Shown: positions 29,139 through 38,007 of the stretch, in pieces
Position numbering within the stretch: position 1 is the first letter of the stretch
Layout of the letters: each line of letters opens with the position of its first letter
Assembly: GCA_021801265.1 (NCBI GenBank)
Contig: JAJYYE010000010.1
Coordinates: 434,001-498,000 of the forward strand
Direction: 5' to 3'
DNA from: Pseudomonadota bacterium
Lineage (GTDB): Bacteria; Pseudomonadota; Gammaproteobacteria; Halothiobacillales; Halothiobacillaceae
DNA length: 64,000 nucleotides
Translations under genes and position numbers: made by a program
The notes under the pieces: model-generated
Databases searched by the model: none
The model's input: only the letters and a program-made list of their open reading frames with translations
What the model was told of the DNA's origin: nothing

Positions 29139-30935
29139 TTAGCTCTCCGAATGCGTCCATTGTTTAATCACCGAGGCCACCGCCTTGGGATCATGGTTAA
29201 TACTTTGCTTTAATTGACGTAATTTATCAGCGTAACTCGCCGTACCAATCAACTGCGGCACGCCATCCAGATTATTGAGATCATCTTCAGGCACGGTAGC
29301 GGCGATTGCACCCGCCTGACGACCGAGTGTCACCTGCACACCCTCCTCGCTCAAGTTCGGCGTGCCATCCGACAGTGCCATGGCGGGCTCATGCGCCAAC
29401 GCGGCCACCGGTTTGGCTTTTTCGGTCAGCATCTTGAGCAAGGGCCGAACCACCATCAGGAAAATCAGCAACATTGCCACGCCCAAACCTAAATTTTTCA
29501 GCAAAGGCATAAACCAAGCCTGCGCCCAGAGCGGGATCGAAACCTTTTCGATTTTTTGCTCAACAAACGGAATACTGGCCAGCGTCAATTTATCGCCGCG
29601 TTGCTCGTTCAAACCTACCGCCTGAGCAACCAAATCTTTAATCCGCGTGATTTCCGCTTCAGTCATCGGCTCAGGGGTGACTTTGCCGTCTTTATCCGTC
29701 GTGGTTTTCTCATCGAGCAACACCGCTACATTCAGCTTATCGACCGCGCCGCTGGCGTATTGAGTATGCCGTATCTCTTTATCGACATTGTAATTACGTG
29801 TTTCGTTTTTTTGCGTACTGATCGGCGTTTGCACAATTTGCTGATACTGCGGCACAGTCAGGTTTCCCGGCGGTTGCAGGCCACCAGCGGTTTGCGGGGT
29901 GACGGTACCGCCGCCGGGCGGTTGATTGGACAATGCGCCCGGCACGCCGCCGTTAATACCCTGATCACCCAGCGCGCGGGTGGTATCGTTGGTTTGCTCA
30001 CTCAAAATAACGCCGGTTTTCGGACCATAGCGTTCGCTGGTGCCTTCTTGGCGGGCAAAATCGATATCTGCCGACACTTGCGCACGCACCCGATCGGCGC
30101 CCACCACGGGGGTCAACAAGGCTTCAATCTGGCGGGCATAAGCACGCTCGACGCGTTGGCGATAGGCGAACTGTTTATCGGTCAAGCCCATGCCACTGGC
30201 ATCGTCAGAATTTTGACTCAGTAATTCACCGCGCTGATCAATCACACTCACATTCGCCGGTTTCATCCCCGCCACGCTGGAGGCCACCAAATGCACGATG
30301 GCGCGAACCTGTTCGGCACTCAGCGGCTGCCCCGGCGATAATTCCACCACCACCGAAGCGGTGGGCGGCTGCTGTTCACGCACAAAAACTGATTGCTTGG
30401 GCGTGGCTAAATGCACCCGCGCCGCCGAAACGCCTTGAATGGTTTCAATCGAACGCGCCAATTCAATTTCAATCGCATGTTGATAGCGCGCCTGCTCGAC
30501 AAACTGGCTGGTGCCGAGTGACTGATCTTTATTGAGCATCTCAAGCCCGACACCATCCCCTGCGGGCAGGCCTTGACCGGCCAACAACATGCGAATGGCA
30601 GGCAACTGGCTGGGGTCAACCAACACGGCCCCACTGGGGCTTAGTTGATAGGTTTGCTTGGCCGTACGCAAGGCATCGACCACCGTCGCCGACTCTTTAG
30701 GGCCAAGGTTGGTATACAGCGGCACCAACGAAGGCTTTTGCCCCCATAAAAAGAAACCCACCATAAAGGAAATCGTCGCGGCCAATGCCACCAGAACCAA
30801 CAATTGGCGGAAACTGGACGATTGCGTGATGCCATCCATTTGCCGCACCCAGCCGGGGGTTTGTGCGGCAAATGGGGGCGATTGCGGGATTGACGAGGAT
30901 GTCATTGAACCGGGAGTCATCGAATTTTGCGCCAT
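29139..30935 (-). CDS. fliF: Flagellar MS-ring protein FliF
   Basis: Forms the membrane ring on which the basal body and export gate assemble. The 598-residue protein has two membrane helices, at about residues 44-65 and 470-490. Between them lie the YscJ/FliF ring-building motifs (LYTNLGPKESATVVDALRTAKQTYQL, ARVHLATPKQSVFVREQQPPTASVVV). The short cytoplasmic C-terminus (LRQLKQSINHDPKAVASVIKQWTHS) is the FliG-binding tail. It follows fliE by 18 bp and is coupled to fliG. Confidence 0.97.
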   Translation of the reverse strand: MAQNSMTPGSMTSSSIPQSPPFAAQTPGWVRQMDGITQSSSFRQLLVLVALAATISFMVGFFLWGQKPSLVPLYTNLGPKESATVVDALRTAKQTYQLSPSGAVLVDPSQLPAIRMLLAGQGLPAGDGVGLEMLNKDQSLGTSQFVEQARYQHAIEIELARSIETIQGVSAARVHLATPKQSVFVREQQPPTASVVVELSPGQPLSAEQVRAIVHLVASSVAGMKPANVSVIDQRGELLSQNSDDASGMGLTDKQFAYRQRVERAYARQIEALLTPVVGADRVRAQVSADIDFARQEGTSERYGPKTGVILSEQTNDTTRALGDQGINGGVPGALSNQPPGGGTVTPQTAGGLQPPGNLTVPQYQQIVQTPISTQKNETRNYNVDKEIRHTQYASGAVDKLNVAVLLDEKTTTDKDGKVTPEPMTEAEITRIKDLVAQAVGLNEQRGDKLTLASIPFVEQKIEKVSIPLWAQAWFMPLLKNLGLGVAMLLIFLMVVRPLLKMLTEKAKPVAALAHEPAMALSDGTPNLSEEGVQVTLGRQAGAIAATVPEDDLNNLDGVPQLIGTASYADKLRQLKQSINHDPKAVASVIKQWTHSES

Positions 30936-30953
30936 GATTTTTTATCTCAATAC

Positions 30954-31286
30954 TTAAATGGGCATGTTCAGGACATCTTGGTAGGCCTGTACCAAGCGAT
31001 TGCGCACTTGCAAAGTCGCGTTGAACCCTAAGGAAGCTTTTTGTCCGGCCAGCATCACTTGAGTGAGATCGACATTCGGATCACCCAATTCAAACCGGGT
31101 TTTCAGTTCAGAGGAGTTGTGCTGCAAATCATTCACTTGCCCAATGGCCCGCGTCAATAATGACGAAAAAGAAGCGCCGCCTGCAGGGGGGGTTACCGGT
31201 GTCGGCTCGGCAATCTGCTGCTGGGCATTGGTGCGCATGACCCGCATTTGCGACAGGATTTGATCGACTGACATTCCGCTACTCAT
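30954..31286 (-). CDS. fliE: Flagellar hook-basal body protein FliE
   Basis: Small exported protein (110 residues) joining the MS ring to the proximal rod. The C-terminal half has the family pattern SFSSLLTRAIGQVNDLQHNSSELKTRFELGDPNVDLTQVMLAGQKASLGFNATLQVRNRLVQAYQDVLNMPI. First gene of the fliEFGHIJK operon; the sigma-54 site at 31349-31363 lies about 65 bp upstream. Confidence 0.96.
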   Translation of the reverse strand: MSSGMSVDQILSQMRVMRTNAQQQIAEPTPVTPPAGGASFSSLLTRAIGQVNDLQHNSSELKTRFELGDPNVDLTQVMLAGQKASLGFNATLQVRNRLVQAYQDVLNMPI

Positions 31287-31348
31287 GGTGCATTCCCCTC
31301 ATCCCGACTCGGTTTATTCCGAGGGTTCTCTTGATGGGAGAATTACTA

Positions 31349-31363
31349 GCAGGGTTTGTGCCA
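31349..31363 (-). promoter_or_regulatory. Sigma-54 promoter of the fliE operon
   Basis: On the minus strand TGGCAC (31363-31358), a 5-base spacer and CTGC (31352-31349) match the -24/-12 consensus TGGCAC-N5-TTGC except for one base. Spacing is exact. The start should be near 31337, about 50 bp before the fliE ATG. Sigma-54 control of fliE operons by FleQ/FleR-type activators is established in Pseudomonas and Vibrio. Confidence 0.8.
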
Positions 31364-31545
31364 AGAGCGCCTTTCGCATTAACCAGTAGCCCGAATGAAA
31401 TGCAATACAATCCAGGGAACTGTTTAGCACCTGCCCCAGATTCAAACGCGGAGCTGACGCAAGCCCGCTGGACTACATCCGGACGACTGGCTAATCGCTA
31501 TCGGGGGCAACGCGACGTGATGAATGGGGCATCCCCGCATCGAGT

Positions 31546-33075
31546 TCAGGCAATGAGCTCATCCTCATCCGACTTTGCACTGATATGATATTTGCGGAGT
31601 TTTTCGACCAGCGTCGTTCGGCGCACACCCAGCTGCCGCGCAGCCTGCGCCACCACGCCGTGATGCTGAGTGAGCGCTTGCTCAATCCAGGCCCGCTCAA
31701 TCGCTTCAAGCAGCGCTTTTAAATCAAACCCCGATTCGGGCAGCACGCACTGGCACTGTTCCAGCGCAAACACATCGGCGGGCAAATGCCATGTGGCCGC
31801 ACGCTGCGCCGACATTTGCCCTGAGGCAAACATCTCACGGGGGTCTACATCCAGTGGCGTTGTCGGACTCGGAACCGACTCGGTCTGCGGAGGGATGGGA
31901 TTTGCGGGTTCCGGCAGGGCGACGTACTGTGGCGGCAACCAATCAGGCGGTAATTGACGGCAGAGTTTTTCCGGTAACTGTGCGACATCCACGGGGTGTG
32001 CAGGGTATAAAATCCCCAGCCGTTCAATTATATTGCTGAGTTCCCGCACATTACCCGGCCACGGTAAAACGGCCAGCGCGGCCAACGCGGCATCGGTCAA
32101 GTGCGCTACGGGGCGGCCTTCCCGCCTGAACCTCTGCCCCAAGGCATGGATAATCAGCGGAATATCCGCCCGCAAATCCCGTAGCGGCAAGGTTTCCAAC
32201 GGAAAGACATTCAGTCGGTAATATAAATCCTGTCGAAAGCTGCCCTCGGCAATGCACGCATCCAAATCCCGATGGGTAGCGGCAATAATTCGCACATCCG
32301 CATTCAAGGTTTGCCGCCCACCGACCCGCTCAAACGTGCGCTCCTGCAATACCCGCAGAATTTTTACCTGCATCGGCAACGGCATATCCCCAATTTCATC
32401 CAGAAATAGGGTGCCGCCTTCGGCCAGTTCAAACCGCCCTGGCCGGGCACTCATGGCGCCGGTAAATGCACCTTTTTCATGGCCGAATAATTCAGACTCC
32501 AGCAATTCTGCCGGAATTGCGCCACAGTTGATGGGTACGAACGGTTTGACGGATCGATTCGACAGCCGATGAATCATCCGTGCCACCACTTCTTTGCCCG
32601 TGCCGGATTCACCCAGAATGAGGACCGTGGCATCAGAGGGTGCGACTTGCTCAATTTCGGCACGCAACTGGCGCATGGCCGCGCTCTCGCCCACTAATCC
32701 GTGCCCTGCAGCCACCAACTGTTCACCCCGCCAGCGGCTGAGCAAGCGATTCACGACTGACTGCAACCCCGCCAATGTGCAAGGCCAAGTCAACGTGGCA
32801 AAAGGCGCCTGCGGCTGCCCCAGCCAACGGGCAGGATCGGCATCCAGGGCGATCCAGGGGTATGGATGCCTAGTGGCACGACTGAGTCGCTCGGCGCATG
32901 CTTCACCCACACAAAAACCCGCCATCACCGGCTGATTGACAAGATCTGAATTTTCCGGGTCGGAAAGAGCGGAGCGTTCTACCGCCTGCACGCCCAACAA
33001 ATTGAGCCAAGTCGTTAAATCAGCCATGATATGCGACGGCGCATCAATCAATGCGCACGGCTGAAGATCAGACAT
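31546..33075 (-). CDS. fleQ: Sigma-54-dependent flagellar master regulator FleQ/FlrA
   Basis: Bacterial enhancer-binding protein of 509 residues. The N-terminal 120 residues are an atypical receiver-like FleQ domain without the usual phosphorylation pocket. The AAA+ domain has Walker A GESGTGKE at 155-162, the sigma-54 contact loop GAFTGA at 202-207 and Walker [11 protein letters not shown] at 221-230. The C-terminal helix-turn-helix reads [29 protein letters not shown], nearly the FleQ signature. In Pseudomonas FleQ is the top activator of flagellar genes and binds c-di-GMP. Here it lies directly upstream of fliE with no fleS/fleR two-component pair between. Whether it binds c-di-GMP here is inference. 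Confidence 0.93.
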   Translation of the reverse strand: MSDLQPCALIDAPSHIMADLTTWLNLLGVQAVERSALSDPENSDLVNQPVMAGFCVGEACAERLSRATRHPYPWIALDADPARWLGQPQAPFATLTWPCTLAGLQSVVNRLLSRWRGEQLVAAGHGLVGESAAMRQLRAEIEQVAPSDATVLILGESGTGKEVVARMIHRLSNRSVKPFVPINCGAIPAELLESELFGHEKGAFTGAMSARPGRFELAEGGTLFLDEIGDMPLPMQVKILRVLQERTFERVGGRQTLNADVRIIAATHRDLDACIAEGSFRQDLYYRLNVFPLETLPLRDLRADIPLIIHALGQRFRREGRPVAHLTDAALAALAVLPWPGNVRELSNIIERLGILYPAHPVDVAQLPEKLCRQLPPDWLPPQYVALPEPANPIPPQTESVPSPTTPLDVDPREMFASGQMSAQRAATWHLPADVFALEQCQCVLPESGFDLKALLEAIERAWIEQALTQHHGVVAQAARQLGVRRTTLVEKLRKYHISAKSDEDELIA

Positions 33076-33417
33076 AATTAGCAGCTCCCTAAAGTATGAA
33101 ATCCTGAGAACCTGTCAAGGTCTCGCTGAAGCGCACATCCTGTTCTCACGCCTCTCCCGCTACGCGGGAGAGGCGTGAGAAGCATCACTTGATCAAGACC
33201 TTGAACAGGTTCTTAAACTGAGCGCACAATGGCACATGAGTAAAGGTTGGGTGGTAAACCCTAACCGCCGCCGCGCCAACTGTCAAAATTTTGTCGGCAG
33301 AATTTGTCAGGATCAATGGACAGGGCAAGTCGGCTTGACTGTTTATCCTTTCATCGGCATTCATGCGTAACCCTTGACTCAACCAAGTACCCAACCTGGA
33401 ACCATGGATCATGCCCC
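33076..33417. other. Intergenic region between fleQ and the fliK-like gene
   Basis: A divergent promoter region of 342 bp holding the 107-bp inverted-repeat element at 33107-33213. The rest shows no ORF with family resemblance. No clear sigma-54 or sigma-28 site was recognised for either gene. Confidence 0.5.
33107..33213. repeat. Dispersed inverted-repeat element, copy B (short form)
   Basis: It starts AGAACCTGTCAAGGTCTCG and ends CAAGACCTTGAACAGGTTCT, a terminal inverted repeat. The centre is a perfect 16-bp stem with a 3-nt loop (33145-33179). The same termini and subterminal blocks are found in opposite orientation at 21111-21283. There is no coding capacity, so any mobility would need a transposase from elsewhere. 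Confidence 0.8.
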
Positions 33418-34650
33418 ATGTACGTTAACCGCGCGCCCACCGCCAACACCACCACCGAATTACGCGGTGTGCCGCTCAAAATCGGGCAAACGCTGGCAGC
33501 TATTGTGCTGCAAGCCAATCAGGCCACGGGCAAGGCCGTGCTCTCGCTCGCGGGCGGGCAATTAACCGTACAAACCCAGCAACCACTCATCCCCGGCAGC
33601 GTCCTTAAACTCACGGTGCGTGAACTCGGACCACCGCTGGTTTTAGGGCTGATACCCGATGTCGCCACACCCAACCAAGGCACGAGCGGTGGGGGGCGAA
33701 GCCCAGTACAGAATCTGTTATCGCAGCTGTTGCAACAGCTCACGGTCAGCAACGCAAGCAGCCAAGCTGCAAGCGGCTCAAACAACCCAGCTCAAACAGC
33801 CCAAGCGACGCCAAACCCCGCGCGAGCCGCGGCATCCTCAACTCAATCAGCCAATCCACCAGCGACCTTCGTGGCATCAAGCCCGCAGACCGAAACAGCA
33901 CAACTTCCTGCCGCTTTGCGTGCCGCCCTGCCCAACCTCAGCTTGCTGTTGGCGGGGGATGCCACCTCAAACCCAGCGCACAGCCCCGCCCACTTCTTGG
34001 CACAATTAGTCAGCCACTTAAGTGTGCCGAATTCTGCGCAGCTACCCGAATCGGAGCGGCTGCCTACCGATGTCAAAACCCAACTCAAACTGGCGGCAGC
34101 CGCACTAAAAATTCAGATAAAAACCGAGCAACCACCCGCCCAGTTGACCGAACCAAGCCGAGCGGCACAAACCACCCTGCAGGCGAGCCTTGATCAATGG
34201 CTCAATCGGCTCGACATCAGCCAACTGCGCACGGCCATTCAGCAAATGCAAGGGCAACCCACCTGGGTGGTTGATATGCCCGTGCTTATCCAAGATCAGC
34301 CTCAACGCTTCCAGCTGGCCATTCATGAGGAGCGGGAACCGAATGCAGGTTCTGAAACACCGTCAACCTGGCAACTGGATTTCGCCGTGGAATTACCGAA
34401 CTTGGGCGCGGTACATGGGAGTGTACGCTTGCAGGCACTCGACCTCACGGTGCGCCTTTATGCGGATGAACCCAGCGCGCAGGCCCGCTTGACCGGCTCA
34501 CTGACTGAGCTGGCTGCGCATCTGCGCGCCGCCGCGCTCAATCCCACCGAGCTCTCCGTCTACCCTGGGCCACCCCCGAACGCCGTACACAATCGGCTCA
34601 ACCCCGAGCCCGTATTAGACGGCAGCTCAACCTTTCGGCTACAGGTGTAA
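33418..34650 (+). CDS. Second FliK-like protein (Flg_hook C-terminal domain)
   Basis: A 410-residue protein with the layout of FliK: an N-terminal beta-rich part (LKIGQTLAAIVLQANQATGKAVLSLAGGQLTVQTQQPLIPGSVLKLTV), a long Gln/Ala/Ser/Pro-rich middle (about residues 90-240), and a C-terminal domain (about 300-400) that ends LTGSLTELAAHLRAAALNPTELSVYPG, the Flg_hook pattern. The start at 33418 is the most believable; the frame is open to 33304 but that part reads as leader. The next gene, two bases later, is a stand-alone FlhB C-terminal domain. FliK acts on FlhB in ordinary flagella, so the pair makes functional sense, but its role here is inference. Confidence 0.75.
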   Translation: MYVNRAPTANTTTELRGVPLKIGQTLAAIVLQANQATGKAVLSLAGGQLTVQTQQPLIPGSVLKLTVRELGPPLVLGLIPDVATPNQGTSGGGRSPVQNLLSQLLQQLTVSNASSQAASGSNNPAQTAQATPNPARAAASSTQSANPPATFVASSPQTETAQLPAALRAALPNLSLLLAGDATSNPAHSPAHFLAQLVSHLSVPNSAQLPESERLPTDVKTQLKLAAAALKIQIKTEQPPAQLTEPSRAAQTTLQASLDQWLNRLDISQLRTAIQQMQGQPTWVVDMPVLIQDQPQRFQLAIHEEREPNAGSETPSTWQLDFAVELPNLGAVHGSVRLQALDLTVRLYADEPSAQARLTGSLTELAAHLRAAALNPTELSVYPGPPPNAVHNRLNPEPVLDGSSTFRLQV

Positions 34651-34652
34651 GC

Positions 34653-35000
34653 ATGTCACTCCGTCCACCCCATCCATCCCAGCAGGAATCCGGCAAGATT
34701 ACCCGCGCAGTCGCGCTCAAATACGCAGGCACCGATCTGCCCCTGGTAGTCGCAACCGGGCAAAATTTAGTTGCCCAGGAAATCGTACGGCGTGCCGATT
34801 CGGCACAGGTGCCGTTGGTGGAAGACCCCGCACTTGCCCAGGCATTAAGCCAACTGGATGTGGGGGCACATATTCCGGAGGCCCTGTTTCGGGCCGTGGC
34901 GGAAGTATTGAGTTACGCGTTGTATGTGAGCGGCAAGCATGAAGAAGTCCTCCGCCAAACCCAGCAAACCCGTGGGCACAAAAAACCACCCGACGCGTGA
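34653..35000 (+). CDS. FlhB C-terminal-domain homologue (FlhX/FhlB type)
   Basis: A 115-residue cytoplasmic protein equal to the part of FlhB after the autocleavage site: AVALKYAGTDLPLVVATGQNLVAQEIVRRADSAQVPLVEDPALAQALSQLDVGAHIPEALFRAVAEVLSYAL. The membrane domain and the NPTH cleavage motif of FlhB are absent; the protein begins just where the cleaved fragment begins. In other bacteria such proteins can partly replace the FlhB C-terminal domain in export-gate switching. It starts two bases after the FliK-like gene and shares its transcript. A 9-bp hairpin (GTGATTCTG/CAGAATCAC, 34997-35034) spans the convergent ends with xseA but lacks a T run. Confidence 0.85.
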   Translation: MSLRPPHPSQQESGKITRAVALKYAGTDLPLVVATGQNLVAQEIVRRADSAQVPLVEDPALAQALSQLDVGAHIPEALFRAVAEVLSYALYVSGKHEEVLRQTQQTRGHKKPPDA

Positions 35001-35030
35001 TTCTGGCGTGGGGCTACCTTGAGTTCAGAA

Positions 35031-36524
35031 TCACCCGCCAATGATTGGCGCTGATTTCTTGGCCAAAATTGGCACCGTGCCATCAGCAAAGCGAATCGTT
35101 AAATCCAAAAAATGCGGGGCGTGATTCAGCGCAGACTGCAAATCCTGCGCTCGGGCGATGAGTGTTGAATTTGTCTCAACCATGCTGTAGCCCCGCTCTA
35201 ACACACGCTGGGGACTTAAGGCGTGCAACACATCCCGTGCTTGTGTCAAACGTTGCGCCTGCTGGCGTTGAGTGTGATCTGCCGCTCTGTGCAACCGGTT
35301 GTTCAGCTCTAACAGTCTGCGCCATTGTTGGCCGATTTGCCGCTGCACCGCCTCGACACGCAACAGGCCTTGACGCCGAACCAAGGACTGCTGTTGCGTT
35401 TGAACTCGCTGAATCAGCGCCTGCTGCAACCGCCAGCGCATGCGCTCGAATCGACTGCGATTTTCCAATACCCAACGCGCGGGGCTAAACCGTGCCAGCA
35501 AGCTGGTTTGCTGCTGCAATACCGAACGCCGAGCTTGCCATTGGCGGCGGATGGCCCGTTGCAGCCGCAGTTCCAGCGTGAGGCGGGGATGATGCCGCTG
35601 TGCCAATATCAGCCGCTGATTTTGCAACCGATGCACCCAACCATCCAAATACTGTCCCGCAGCATTGATCCGGTTTTCAAACTGCCGGAACACCTGCCCC
35701 GCTTGACCCTGTAATCGCTGCATCAGTTCCAGCAAAGGCATGGGCGTGGCCAACTCTGCGGCAGCAGTGGGTGTGGCGGCGCGCATATCGGCCACAAAAT
35801 CGCTGATCGTGAAGTCGATTTCATGCCCCACGCCGCTGATCACGGGCATAGGGCAGGCGATAATCGCGCGCGCGAGGGCTTCATCGTTAAATGCCCATAA
35901 ATCACTCATCGAGCCGCCACCACGAACCAACAAAATCACATCAAAATCACTGTTCTCGGAAATTGAACGTAGGGCATAAGTCAGCTCGGTGGCGGCGGCC
36001 TCGCCTTGCACGGCCACGGGGAACAGGGTGATTTCTGCCAGAGGTAAGCGCCGAGTCAGCGTCGAAACCACATCATGCACGGCGGCACCCGCAGCAGAGG
36101 AAATCACGCCAATCCGGCGTGGCAAGGCCGGGATCGGTCGTTTGCGTGCCGCATCGAACAGCCCCTCGTTGAACAGTTTTTTCTTCAAGGCTTCGAACAA
36201 CACCGCCAGCTGACCATCACCTGCCAGCTCAACTCCGCTCACAATCAACTGATAATCACCGCGCGGGGTATATAGCGATACCGAACCGCGCACAATGACC
36301 GCATCACCATTGGCAAAATCGGCCTTAACCCGCAGCGCTGCCGCACGAAACAGTGCACAACGCACCTCGGCCTGAGTATCTTTGAGGGTAAAGTACACAT
36401 GCCCGGAAGCGGCACGGGTGAGTGAGCGAATCTCCCCCGCCACCGCAATGCCGCTCAAGCTCGCTTCCAGCGTTTGCTTGGCCAGCTGGTTGAGTGAACT
36501 GACCGATAAAACCGACGATGCCAT
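35031..36524 (-). CDS. xseA: Exodeoxyribonuclease VII large subunit
   Basis: Catalytic subunit of the single-strand-specific nuclease ExoVII, which trims DNA in both directions in repair. The 497-residue protein has the N-terminal OB-fold for single-stranded DNA (SVSSLNQLAKQTLEASLSGIAVAGEIRSLTRAASGHVYFTLKD). The catalytic core contains RIGVISSAAGAAVHDVVSTLTRR, LVRGGGSMSDLWAFNDEALARAI and GVGHEIDFTISDFVADMRAATPTAAAELA. A long Arg/Gln-rich helical arm follows. AGGTGG precedes the ATG. It starts 10 bp after arsB. The small subunit xseB is not in the window. Confidence 0.96.
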   Translation of the reverse strand: MASSVLSVSSLNQLAKQTLEASLSGIAVAGEIRSLTRAASGHVYFTLKDTQAEVRCALFRAAALRVKADFANGDAVIVRGSVSLYTPRGDYQLIVSGVELAGDGQLAVLFEALKKKLFNEGLFDAARKRPIPALPRRIGVISSAAGAAVHDVVSTLTRRLPLAEITLFPVAVQGEAAATELTYALRSISENSDFDVILLVRGGGSMSDLWAFNDEALARAIIACPMPVISGVGHEIDFTISDFVADMRAATPTAAAELATPMPLLELMQRLQGQAGQVFRQFENRINAAGQYLDGWVHRLQNQRLILAQRHHPRLTLELRLQRAIRRQWQARRSVLQQQTSLLARFSPARWVLENRSRFERMRWRLQQALIQRVQTQQQSLVRRQGLLRVEAVQRQIGQQWRRLLELNNRLHRAADHTQRQQAQRLTQARDVLHALSPQRVLERGYSMVETNSTLIARAQDLQSALNHAPHFLDLTIRFADGTVPILAKKSAPIIGG

Positions 36525-36534
36525 ATCAAACCAC

Positions 36535-37839
36535 CTAAAAAGAAAACTGCAGAGTCAGCACGAACGCCAGGGCGGCCAACGTCAGCAACAGCACCGGTAC
36601 GGTGAGAATCAAGCCCACCCGAAGATAATAGCCCCAGGAAACTTGAATCTGTTTACGTGCCAACACATGCAGCCACAGCAGCGTGGCGAGGCTACCGATG
36701 GGGGTAAATTTTGGCCCCAAATCGCAGCCGATAACATTGGCATACACCATAGCCAAGCGCGCGGTGCCTGTCACATGGCTGGCATCAATCGCCACCGCAC
36801 CAATCAACACCGAAGGCAAATTGTTCATCACTGCCGACAACAAGGCCATCACCATACCCGACCCCAGCGCGGCTACCCCAATACCCTGGGCACCGAAAAA
36901 ATCAAACAGGCGGGTTAAATAATCAGTCAAGCCCGCGTTTTTCAGGCCATACACGACGAGATACATGCCGAGCGAAAACACCACAATGTGCCAGGGCGCC
37001 TCACGCAGCACACGATGCGTATCGATCTGCTGCCCACGGCGGGCAATCCACCACAACACCCCCGCGCCGATGGCCGACACCAGACTGATGGGCACACCCC
37101 AACCATCCAGCACAAAAAAGCCGAACAACAGCCATGCCAAAACCCACCAGCCCGCCCGAAACGTAGCCCAATCGACAATTGCCGCATGCGGACTTTTTAA
37201 CGCATCGACCGCATAACGATGGGGAATGGATCGCCGGTAAAACCAAACCAATATCCCGAGTGATGCCAACACCGATACCCCCGTTACCGGAACCATCACC
37301 GAGGCATATTCGGTAAAGCCCAGCTTGAAGTAGTCGGCCGACACAATATTGACCAAGTTCGACACCACCAGCGGCAGGCTGGCAGTGTCGGCAATAAACC
37401 CCGCCGCCATCACAAAGGCCAAGGTGGCGGCAGGTGAAAATCGCAGCGCCAACATCACCCCAATCACAATCGGCGTGAGGATGAGCGCTGCGCCATCATT
37501 GGCAAATACCGAAGAAACCGCCGCGCCAAGCACAATCAGCAAAGCAAACAAGGCGCGCCCATTGCCCCGGCCCCAGCGGGCCACGTGTAACGCGGCCCAT
37601 TCAAAAAATCCCGCTTCATCGAGTAATAAACTCAAAATAATCAGCGCAATGAAGGTGAAGGTCGCATTCCAGACAATCGCCCAAACCAGCGGAATGTCCG
37701 TGAAGTGCACCACGCCGGTCAACAAGGCCAATGCCGCACCGAGGGATGCGCTCCAGCCAATGCCGAGTTGCCGCCCACGGATTTTGGGCTGCCAAATGAC
37801 TGCGATCAGGGTCAGGATAAAAATGACAGCCGCAAGCAT
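36535..37839 (-). CDS. arsB: Arsenite efflux pump ArsB
   Basis: Membrane antiporter that exports arsenite or antimonite. From the ATG at 37839 (AAGGAA upstream) it has 434 residues, about the length of E. coli ArsB, and is similar throughout: [129 protein letters not shown]. Eleven to twelve membrane segments are evident. No arsR, arsC or arsA lies beside it, so it is not in a usual ars operon; it is placed just before xseA. A longer frame (to 37947) adds 36 residues with no membrane-protein character. Confidence 0.93.
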   Translation of the reverse strand: MLAAVIFILTLIAVIWQPKIRGRQLGIGWSASLGAALALLTGVVHFTDIPLVWAIVWNATFTFIALIILSLLLDEAGFFEWAALHVARWGRGNGRALFALLIVLGAAVSSVFANDGAALILTPIVIGVMLALRFSPAATLAFVMAAGFIADTASLPLVVSNLVNIVSADYFKLGFTEYASVMVPVTGVSVLASLGILVWFYRRSIPHRYAVDALKSPHAAIVDWATFRAGWWVLAWLLFGFFVLDGWGVPISLVSAIGAGVLWWIARRGQQIDTHRVLREAPWHIVVFSLGMYLVVYGLKNAGLTDYLTRLFDFFGAQGIGVAALGSGMVMALLSAVMNNLPSVLIGAVAIDASHVTGTARLAMVYANVIGCDLGPKFTPIGSLATLLWLHVLARKQIQVSWGYYLRVGLILTVPVLLLTLAALAFVLTLQFSF

Positions 37840-38007
37840 GGGCGGATTCCTTGATTGAGCCGAATAAAGCGGGATGTTGGGCGAAGCGAACCCTGTTGTA
37901 GCAAGGGGAGAGGGCGAAGGACAAGGGCAACACTCACTGAGTTTCAAACAACCTTATGGGCTGCTCGGTGTTAGCCGAACAGTACGCCCATCAATTAAAG
38001 CGCACCT

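Noticed and set aside
29556-30224. Plus-strand ORF of 222 codons
   Set aside because: Antisense shadow of fliF, which is conserved through this region.
33145-33179. Perfect hairpin taken as a terminator of fleQ or the fliK-like gene
   Set aside because: It lies upstream of both divergent genes, has no T run, and forms the centre of the dispersed repeat.
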